Positions 1 to 7,501 of a stretch of 64,000 bases of DNA are shown in pieces; the stretch's first letter is position 1; each line of letters opens with the position of its first letter. This stretch comes from Pseudonocardia sp. DSM 110487 (lineage in GTDB: Bacteria; Actinomycetota; Actinomycetes; Mycobacteriales; Pseudonocardiaceae). Location of the stretch: NCBI RefSeq assembly GCF_019468565.1, contig NZ_CP080521.1, positions 9,362,001-9,426,000 on the forward strand, in the 5' to 3' direction. The position numbers and the translations under genes are program-made. A model generated the notes under the pieces. That model was not told the origin of the DNA and did no database searches. It saw nothing but the letters and a program-made list of their open reading frames with translations.

Positions 1-72
1 TCCGGTCCCGCCGAGCAGGCACTGCCGAAGGCCGCCGCCACCCTGCGCGCCGCGGGGGCCGGCGGTGAATGA
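1..72 (+). CDS. 3' end of an upstream gene (partial)
   Basis: Frame 1 is open from the left edge and ends with TGA at 70-72, giving about 23 residues ending in LRAAGAGGE. It is an Ala/Gly-rich C-terminus with no recognisable domain, so the product cannot be named. The GTG at 65 of the next gene overlaps its last codons (GTGAATGA), which would allow translational coupling. The stop codon also coincides with the outer end of the 21-bp inverted repeat at 72-172. It could be a chance open frame, but the start/stop overlap argues for a real gene. Confidence 0.45.
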   Translation, partial: SGPAEQALPKAAATLRAAGAGGE

Positions 73-1489
73 GAATGTGTTCGAGAAGCGCGGAGCGGGC
101 CGCCCAGGGCAGCCGAGGCCTTCTGGATCAGCGGCGTCTGCGGCCCACATGCGCGCTTCTCGAACACATTCTGACGCCGACCTGCGCCGGCAGGCGATCA
201 CCGTGCTGCGCGGCAACTGGGAACGCGGGCACACCGTTCCGTCGCGTCGCCTCTACCCGCACCAGTGGAGCTGGGACTCGGCGTTCATCGCGATCGGCTG
301 GGCGCACGCATCGCCCGGTCGCGGGCGCCACGAGCTGGAGTCGCTGCTGGCCGCGCAGTGGTCCGACGGCCGCGTGCCGCAGATCGTGTTCAACCCCGCG
401 GTCCCGCGCGACGCGTACTTCCCCGGCCCCGACTTCTGGCGCTCGCGCGACGTGCCCGGCGCCCCCGCAATGGAGACGTCGGGCATCGTGCAGCCGCCGG
501 TGCACGCGGTGGCCGCGCTCGAGGTCCACCGCGCCTCACCGGCCCTCGGGAGGCGCTTCCTGCGGCGCGTGTACCCGGGGCTGAAGGCCCAGCACGACTA
601 TCTGCTGCGCGAGCGGTCGGACGGGCACGACCTCGCCGTCATCGTGCATCCGTGGGAGTCCGGCCAGGACAACTCCCCGGCATGGGACGCCGAGCTCGCC
701 CGGGTCTCCGCGGACGTCGAGGTGCTGGCCGGGCACCGGCGTCGCGACCTCGACCACGTCGACGCCACGGAGCGGCCCACCGCGGCTGACTACGCCCGCT
801 ACGTCGCGATCGTCGACACCTACCGCGAACACGGCTACCGCGACGAACCGGGCGCGCACCTCTTCGTCGCGGTCGACCCCCTGTTCAACGCGCTGCTGGC
901 GCGGTCGGAGGAGGCGCTCGCGGAGATCGCCGACATCATCGGCAAGCCTTCGGAGCCGCACCGCGAGCGCGCAGCGGCCATTCGGGACGCCCTCCTCGCC
1001 CGCTGCTACGACCCCGCGGCCGGGCACTTCTTCGCGCTCGACCGCGATGGCGGGCGCGTCCCTGAGCACTGCGTCGGAGGGCTCGTCCCACTGGTGCTCG
1101 ACCTGCCGACCGACGTCGTCGACGCGCTCGTGGCAGGCATGACCGGCCCGCGCTTCGCGCTGAACGACCGCGTCCCGCTGCCCAGCTACGACCTCACCGG
1201 CCCCGCGTTCGACGCCACCCGCTACTGGCGCGGCCCGGCCTGGATCAACACCAGCTGGCTCGTCCTGCGCGGGCTGGAGCGCCACGGCCGGCACGCCGAG
1301 GCCGCCACCCTGCGGGCGGCGATGCTGAACGCCGTGCGGCACGAGGGATTCCGCGAGTACTTCGACCCGCACACCGGCGCCGGGCGCGGGGTCTCGGACT
1401 TCAGCTGGTCGGCGGCACTGGCACTCGACCTCTTGGCGACCCCGGCGCCGACCCCGGCTCCCCGGCCCCTGACGGGCGCACCGAGCTGA
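65..1489 (+). CDS. MGH1-like glycoside hydrolase (GH63-type, alpha/alpha-barrel)
   Basis: A 474-residue protein resembling the MGH1/mannosylglycerate hydrolase-like branch of GH63, which removes glucose or mannose from glucosylglycerate, mannosylglycerate or related alpha-glycosides. Visible family motifs are LYPHQWSWDSAF near residue 70, HPWESGQDNSPAWD near 195-210, which should hold the catalytic acid, and YWRGPAWINTSWL near 385-400. No signal peptide is seen, so it is probably cytosolic. The start is uncertain. GTG at 65 overlaps the upstream stop codon, but the first 28 residues are low-complexity and encoded by an inverted repeat. ATG at 149 lies inside the right arm, has no clear ribosome site, and gives a more family-like N-terminus. 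The substrate is not deducible. Confidence 0.78.
   Translation: MNENVFEKRGAGRPGQPRPSGSAASAAHMRASRTHSDADLRRQAITVLRGNWERGHTVPSRRLYPHQWSWDSAFIAIGWAHASPGRGRHELESLLAAQWSDGRVPQIVFNPAVPRDAYFPGPDFWRSRDVPGAPAMETSGIVQPPVHAVAALEVHRASPALGRRFLRRVYPGLKAQHDYLLRERSDGHDLAVIVHPWESGQDNSPAWDAELARVSADVEVLAGHRRRDLDHVDATERPTAADYARYVAIVDTYREHGYRDEPGAHLFVAVDPLFNALLARSEEALAEIADIIGKPSEPHRERAAAIRDALLARCYDPAAGHFFALDRDGGRVPEHCVGGLVPLVLDLPTDVVDALVAGMTGPRFALNDRVPLPSYDLTGPAFDATRYWRGPAWINTSWLVLRGLERHGRHAEAATLRAAMLNAVRHEGFREYFDPHTGAGRGVSDFSWSAALALDLLATPAPTPAPRPLTGAPS
72..172. repeat. 21-bp perfect inverted repeat around the glycosidase start
   Basis: The arm at 72-92 (begins AGAATGTGTTCGAG) is the exact reverse complement of 152-172, with 59 nt between them. 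The arms cover the beginning of the first reading frame and the alternative ATG at 149. A transcript could fold into a 21-bp stem masking translation initiation, or the structure may be a scar of a snap-back duplication or small inversion. Confidence 0.85.
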
Positions 1490-1495
1490 CCCGCG

Positions 1496-2326
1496 TCACG
1501 ATGAGACGCCGGTCAGCCAGGAGCGCAGCGCCGTCGCCAGCGCGACCGGGGCGTCCAGCTGGATCAGGTGCCCCGCGTCGTCGACCAGGGTGAAGGTCGC
1601 GCCGCGGATCCCCGCCGCGAGCCGCTCCCCGGTCGCGACCGGGATCCAGGCGTCCTCGGTACCCCACAGCACGCTCACCGGGATGTCGATCCGGTCGAGC
1701 AGAGCCTCGTTCTCGGCGAGGTAGCGCTCGTCGTATGCGGCGATCTGCCGGTAGAACGCGGGCTGGCCGTCGTCGCCGAGCCATGGTGCGACGAGCGCGG
1801 CGAGGTCGTCCTCGCGCAGCTGTCGGTACGCCGCATTGCTGATGTACGCCCTGACCAGTGCCTCGTGGATGTACGGCGGTACCTGGGTCAGCACATCCGG
1901 GTGCTGCTTCACGAGCCGGAAGAACGGGGATCCGGACGGCGGGATCGCGACGACGTCCGCCATCAGCAGTGACGCGTACGGCACCTCGTGCACCAGGTGG
2001 GCGCGCAGCGAGACGGCGCCGCCGTAGTCGTGCGCGACGACGTGCGGCCGGTCGAGGCCCCAGTGCGCGAGCAGCGCGGTGAACGCGTCGGCCTGCACGC
2101 CGAAGTCGACCGGGTGGCCGGGGTCCTTCGAGGAGCGGCCGTAGCCCGGCATGTCCCACAGGTACACGGTGTAGTCGGCGCTCAGCGCTTCGGCGAACGG
2201 TCGCCACAGCAACGACGACCACGGTGTTCCGTGGCAGAACACGACCGCCGGACCGGACCCGGCTCGCCCCCAGACGATCCGCCGACCCTCCCACGAGAAC
2301 GTCTCGCCAAGATCCATACCTGACAC
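1496..2326 (-). CDS. Alpha/beta-fold hydrolase, epoxide-hydrolase/dehalogenase-like
   Basis: A 276-residue alpha/beta hydrolase. The oxyanion-hole HGTP motif lies near residue 34. The nucleophile elbow reads AHDYGGA near residues 99-105, so the nucleophile is Asp rather than Ser, as in epoxide hydrolases and haloalkane or fluoroacetate dehalogenases. The acid is probably Asp in GTEDAWIP and the base His in DDAGHLIQLD near the C-terminus, with a helical cap between. It is the last gene of a MFS-MerR-hydrolase operon with gaps of 12 and 9 nt, suggesting joint handling of a toxic or xenobiotic compound. ATG at 2317 is an alternative start. The substrate cannot be inferred. Confidence 0.85.
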   Translation of the reverse strand: MSGMDLGETFSWEGRRIVWGRAGSGPAVVFCHGTPWSSLLWRPFAEALSADYTVYLWDMPGYGRSSKDPGHPVDFGVQADAFTALLAHWGLDRPHVVAHDYGGAVSLRAHLVHEVPYASLLMADVVAIPPSGSPFFRLVKQHPDVLTQVPPYIHEALVRAYISNAAYRQLREDDLAALVAPWLGDDGQPAFYRQIAAYDERYLAENEALLDRIDIPVSVLWGTEDAWIPVATGERLAAGIRGATFTLVDDAGHLIQLDAPVALATALRSWLTGVSS

Positions 2327-2335
2327 CGTAGGGGC

Positions 2336-2689
2336 TCAGGACCCTCGCAGCTGTTCCAACTTCGTCCGCAGGCTGCGGTGGACGTCCACCAGCGAGTCGA
2401 TCCGCCGCTCGACCGTGGCGATCCGCTGTTCGTACAGCGTGATCGCGTCCTTACACGCCGGCTCGTGGTCGAGATCGCGCTCCAGGCAGCTACCGAGCTC
2501 ACGGATGTCGTCGGTGCTGAGCCCGGCCTCCAGCAGCCGGCGGATGTTGCGCACCCGCACCACGGCCTCCGGCCCGTAGTCGCGGTAGCCGTTGGCCGCG
2601 CGGTCGGATCCGAGCAGACCGCATTCCTCGTAGTAGCGCAGTGCGCGGGTGGTGGCGCCCGTCCGATGGGCCAGCTCGCCGATCCGCAT
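2336..2689 (-). CDS. MerR-family transcriptional regulator
   Basis: A 117-residue MerR-type activator/repressor. The N-terminal winged helix-turn-helix starts MRIGELAHRTGATTRALRYY, followed by the family GLL..R...GYRDYG wing. A dimerising coiled coil occupies about residues 75-115. The short C-terminus has a single Cys pair (SCLERD, PACKD) but no clear metal-binding loop, so a drug-sensing type is more likely than a metal or SoxR type. A GAGGAGG ribosome site precedes the ATG. It sits between the MFS gene (12 nt upstream) and the hydrolase gene (9 nt downstream). Its likely target is the dyad at 3932-3953 in the operon promoter. Confidence 0.93.
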   Translation of the reverse strand: MRIGELAHRTGATTRALRYYEECGLLGSDRAANGYRDYGPEAVVRVRNIRRLLEAGLSTDDIRELGSCLERDLDHEPACKDAITLYEQRIATVERRIDSLVDVHRSLRTKLEQLRGS

Positions 2690-2701
2690 GCCCGCACCTC
2701 C

Positions 2702-3916
2702 TCATCCGGTCCGATCCTCGCCCACGGGTGCGAGATCGGCACGCGGCCGGTGACGGATCACGGACACGGCGAGCAGCACGAGCGCGACCGACCCGATCGC
2801 GGTCGCGGCCATGAGCACGGCCGGGACGCCTCCGGCGTCGAGCACGACGCCCCCGGCCGCACCCGCGACCGCGATCCCGACGAAGAGCGCGCTCGTGTTG
2901 AGCGCCACCGCCTCGGTCCCCGCGTCCCCGGCGAGTCCGAGCAGGCGGACGTTCATCGGTGGGTTGAACGCCCAGCCCGCGAGACCCCAGACGGCGTAGC
3001 CGAGCGCGATCAGGAGCAGCGGTGCGGACCCGCTGAGCAGGCCGGCGACGGCCAGGACGCCGGTAGCGCCCACCTGCAGCGCTGTCGTCAGCAGGAGGGT
3101 GCGCCCCGCACCCCAGCGGTCCGTCGCCCGGCCGCCCAGCACGGTGCCGAGCGCTCCGGCGATGCCGACGCACGCGATGATCAGCGCGACGGCCTCGGCG
3201 CCGGCTCCGGCGAGGTCGCGGGCGATCGGAGCGACGTACGTGTAGGTCATGAAGCTGCCGGTCGCGGCGACCGCGGTCGCCACGACGGCCAGCAGCACCG
3301 GAGGGGCGGCGAGCAGGCGGATCCGCCGGGCCAGGCGGACGCGCCCGATTTCCGGAAGCGCGGGCAGGAACACCAGCACGGCGACGCACCCAACGGCTGC
3401 GAGCCCTGCGACGAACCAGAACGTGGACCGCCACCCGGACGCGGCGCCGAGCCACGTACCCAGCGGCACGCCCGCCACCAGCGCCACCGTCATCCCGGAG
3501 GCGACTGTGCCGATGGCCCGCCCGACCCGGTCCGGGCGGGCCAGCACGGCGGCGGCCGCGAACGCGGCGGGCGTCATCGACGCGGCGACCACGGCTGCCA
3601 GTACGCGGGCCACCATGAGCGCGGCGTAGGACGGGGCCAGCGCTGCGATCGCGTTGAACAGCGCGAACACCGCGAGGCCCGAGCTCAGCAGGGTCCGCCG
3701 ATCGAGCCGCGCCGTCGCCGCGGCCGCCACCGGAGCGGCAAGCGCGTAGGCGATCGAGAAGACCGATACGACCTGGCCCGCGGCGGCCTCGCTGACGGCG
3801 AGATCCCGTGCGATGGCAGGCAGGATGCCCGCCATGACGAAGTTGTCGGTGCCCGCGACGAACGTCACGAGCAGGAGGCAGGGCAACCAGCCCGTTCTCG
3901 CATTCGCACTGCGCAT
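2702..3916 (-). CDS. MFS transporter, drug-efflux (AraJ/Cmx-like)
   Basis: A 404-residue major facilitator protein with about twelve hydrophobic segments. The first begins WLPCLLLVTFVAGTDNFVMAG, typical of the DHA1 drug:proton antiporter branch (AraJ, chloramphenicol Cmx). The conserved ARLDRRTLL loop lies between helices 2 and 3. It should export a small hydrophobic compound across the cytoplasmic membrane. It is the first gene of the MFS-MerR-hydrolase operon. The promoter's -10 lies only about 8 bp from the ATG, so the transcript is probably leaderless. The substrate is unknown. Confidence 0.92.
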   Translation of the reverse strand: MRSANARTGWLPCLLLVTFVAGTDNFVMAGILPAIARDLAVSEAAAGQVVSVFSIAYALAAPVAAAATARLDRRTLLSSGLAVFALFNAIAALAPSYAALMVARVLAAVVAASMTPAAFAAAAVLARPDRVGRAIGTVASGMTVALVAGVPLGTWLGAASGWRSTFWFVAGLAAVGCVAVLVFLPALPEIGRVRLARRIRLLAAPPVLLAVVATAVAATGSFMTYTYVAPIARDLAGAGAEAVALIIACVGIAGALGTVLGGRATDRWGAGRTLLLTTALQVGATGVLAVAGLLSGSAPLLLIALGYAVWGLAGWAFNPPMNVRLLGLAGDAGTEAVALNTSALFVGIAVAGAAGGVVLDAGGVPAVLMAATAIGSVALVLLAVSVIRHRPRADLAPVGEDRTG

Positions 3917-3923
3917 GCGGCGG

Positions 3924-3956
3924 ACGCTAGGAGCTTCACGCCTGCGTCAAGGTCAA
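3924..3956 (-). promoter_or_regulatory. MerR-type promoter with operator dyad
   Basis: Read on the minus strand, a TTGACC -35 box (3951-3956) and TAGCGT -10 box (3924-3929) are separated by about 21 bp. The spacer holds an imperfect dyad, AGCTTCACGC-CT-GCGTCAAGGT on the plus strand (3932-3953, 8 of 10 positions matching). An over-long spacer filled by a dyad is the hallmark of MerR-activated promoters, and the operon encodes a MerR protein. Confidence 0.6.
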
Positions 3957-3991
3957 GCGCGTCACCGGGCTTGTGCGGGTTGGCCGCGTCG

Positions 3992-4126
3992 CATGATCCG
4001 CGGTTTCGGATGTCAATGGCTGTGCGGGCAGCCGTGAGCAACCGATACTTGCGATCTTCGTGTTCATGATCCGCTGTTTCGGGTGCTCACGGTAGTGGTG
4101 GCAGCCGTGGGCAACCGATAGTTCGG
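3992..4126. repeat. Imperfect direct repeat, about 60 bp, period 73
   Basis: Two diverged copies start at 3992 and 4065. Both read CATGATCCGC.GTTTCGG, then a variable block, then GGCAGCCGTG.GCAACCGATA. They lie in non-coding DNA upstream of the MFS operon and look like members of an intergenic repeat family rather than a regulatory array. Confidence 0.7.
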
Positions 4127-4220
4127 ATCATGCCCGCCGCCGGTGGGCGCCTGAGCGCTCCGGCATCCGCCTGACCCGCCATCAAGATCCATCGGGTCGG
4201 TCTGGTCAGATACCGGGCCG

Positions 4221-4826
4221 GTGGGCGCGCCGTTCCCGGCTCAGGCCGCCCCGGCGCTCGCCGTCGATCCGGGCCTCTCCTGTGGTCGCGCCGGTTCGCC
4301 TCGACCCCTCGCCAGCGCCGGGTGGCCAGGCTGGATCACTACCGAACCTGGGGTGCGTGGGCGGCCGTCCTCGACGCGGGGCACGCCAGTTTCCGACGAG
4401 CACGTCACTGCCGGGTGCCTACGCGACTGGCTGTGGTCCCGACCCTCATCCCCAGTCCTTCTCCTGGAGGGTCGTGATGACACCGCCCCAGGGTCGTTCC
4501 CAGGCCCATGATCAGCGGGAACGTGACATGAGCCGCGTGGGTGCGGCTGATGTCACGCTCCGGCCGATCATGCCCCGGGTTCCTGGGGTTGGTCGGGGGT
4601 GGGAACGGGACCACAGCCGGTCGCGTGGCACCCAGGCCGCGGCGGTCTCGTCGTGAACGGGCGTGCCCCTCGTCGGGGACGGCCGCCAGCGCAACCACAG
4701 GGTTCGGTAGTGCACCCCACCCAGTCACCCGCGCACCCGAGGGGTCGGGGCGAACCGGATGGACCCCACGGCAGCCCGGGGTGGTAGGTGAGGCCGGGCG
4801 GCCCGGGCTGGGGACGGCGCGCCCAC
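4221..4826. repeat. Large imperfect palindrome (about 300-bp arms) in gene-free tract
   Basis: Matching segments run inward from both ends. GTGGGCGCGCCGTTCCC at 4221-4237 mirrors 4811-4826. CCGGTTCGCCTCGACCCCTC at 4291-4310 mirrors 4739-4758 with one mismatch. The tract around GTGGTCCCG / CGGGACCAC and the core GTGACATGAGCCGC (4523-4536) mirrors 4543-4556. Arms are diverged with small indels, centre near 4525-4540. No transposase, terminal motif or target duplication was recognised. It could be a degraded foldback/MITE-like element, two oppositely oriented repeat copies, or a structured RNA locus. Confidence 0.75.
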
Positions 4827-5439
4827 GAAAGGCGCGGCTCCCGGCGGTACCCGGGCGCGTTCCGCAGGACGCACCCACGAGCCGTGCAGTTTGGCGCAAC
4901 AACGGGCGAGATCCGCTCGTTCTCGCGCCAGACCTACCGATCATCACGGCGGCGGCCACCGGTGGGAAGCGGCCCACACACGGCATACGATCTACAGCTG
5001 GCGTATTAGCCCTCGGTTTTCCGAGTACGCCGTGAAGACGACCCGCTGGGCCAGCCGACCGCGTCGAGGAACTCCTCGCGGGGCTTTCACAAGCGTCGCC
5101 GCTGGTGTCGCGACCGCCGACGTGATCGGCAGGCGCGGAGGCCGCGCGGGTCCAGAGGGCTTTGCCGAATCGCCGCGGGTCGGAGTTCGGCGACCAAGAG
5201 GAGATCGTCGCGAGTCGATCTTCGAAAGCGGCGATCCGCCCTTGATCACTGCTGCTGAATCGGACGACCTCCCGGTGGCAAGCCGTCCAGATGCGCGCGC
5301 AGGGCCACGGCGCTCACGTCCGACCAGCGCGATGTCGCGGCCACGCGAGGTCGGTCCTCTCGCTGCCTGGGCTGAGCGAGCCGCCGCTCCCCACCGTCGC
5401 CGAAAGGCGGTCGCAGCGGGCAGTAGCGTTGGTCGGGAT
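4827..5439. other. Gene-free tract upstream of ABC-F gene
   Basis: About 610 bp without a convincing gene. Open frames here read as Arg/Pro/Ser-rich strings on both strands with no motif. It presumably contains the promoter of the ABC-F gene at 5440, but no clear -35/-10 pair, leader peptide or attenuator was identified. Confidence 0.5.
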
Positions 5440-7080
<1,641 letters not shown>

Positions 7081-7105
7081 CCGGGCCGATTGCTGGGGGG
7101 CAACC

Positions 7106-7501
7106 GTGGATCCAGTCTCGTTGATCGTGGCTGCCTTGGCGGCCGGTGCGGTGGCCGGCGCGCAGAACACCGCGACCGACGCCGTGAAGGACGCGTACAC
7201 GGGTTTGAAGGAGCTGGTGCGCGGCCGGCTGGCGAGCCGGGAGTCCGGCCGCGCGGCCCTCGCGCGGCACGAGACCGACCCGCAGCAGGAGGTCGCCGCG
7301 CTGGAGGCCGAGCTCGTCGAGGTGAAGGCGGGCGAGGACGCCGGGGTGGTCACGGCAGCACAGCGGCTGATGGCGCTGGTCGACGCGGCAGGTACCCGGG
7401 CCGGGAAGTACGCCGTCGACGTTCGGGGCGCGCAGGGCGTTCAGGTCGGTGACCACAACGTCCAGACCAACACGTTCCCGGCCCCGCCCGCGGTGCCGTG
7501 A
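7106..7501 (+). CDS. Small RHIM-like amyloid-motif protein, putative NLR-triggered effector
   Basis: A 131-residue protein. Residues 1-20 (MDPVSLIVAALAAGAVAGAQ) are hydrophobic and Gly/Ala-rich. Residues 22-95 look alpha-helical (VKDAYTGLKELVRGRL, PQQEVAALEAELVEV, AAQRLMALVD). The C-terminus (107-124) carries RGAQGVQVGDHNVQTNTF. The VQVG core is the signature of RHIM-like bacterial amyloid signalling motifs. The helical bundle with an N-terminal hydrophobic helix resembles Bell/HeLo-type membrane-damaging domains, which is an inference. Start GTG at 7106 has a GGGGGG ribosome site. The stop overlaps the next start (GTGA at 7498-7501). The next gene bears almost the same motif at its N-terminus, so this is probably its downstream partner. 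Confidence 0.82.
   Translation: MDPVSLIVAALAAGAVAGAQNTATDAVKDAYTGLKELVRGRLASRESGRAALARHETDPQQEVAALEAELVEVKAGEDAGVVTAAQRLMALVDAAGTRAGKYAVDVRGAQGVQVGDHNVQTNTFPAPPAVP
7424..7477 (+). other. RHIM-like amyloid motif, copy in the effector
   Basis: Encodes residues 107-124 of the small protein, RGAQGVQVGDHNVQTNTF. Sixteen of 18 residues match the copy at 7522-7575. Codon-level differences are mostly synonymous, consistent with selection on the peptide. Confidence 0.85.

Noticed and set aside
2378..4069. Plus-strand 563-codon frame across MerR and MFS genes
   Set aside because: Composition (Arg/Gly/Asp/His-rich) is typical of an antisense GC-rich shadow, and the minus-strand genes have clear domains.
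4405..4986. Minus-strand 193-codon frame in the palindrome
   Set aside because: Pro/Arg/Gly-rich, no domain; its similarity to the mirrored frame follows from the inverted repeat.
4891..5439. N-terminal extension of the ABC-F reading frame (about 183 extra residues)
   Set aside because: The sequence is Arg/Pro/Ser-rich with no domain, and the family N-terminus begins exactly at MSATIQATG at 5440.
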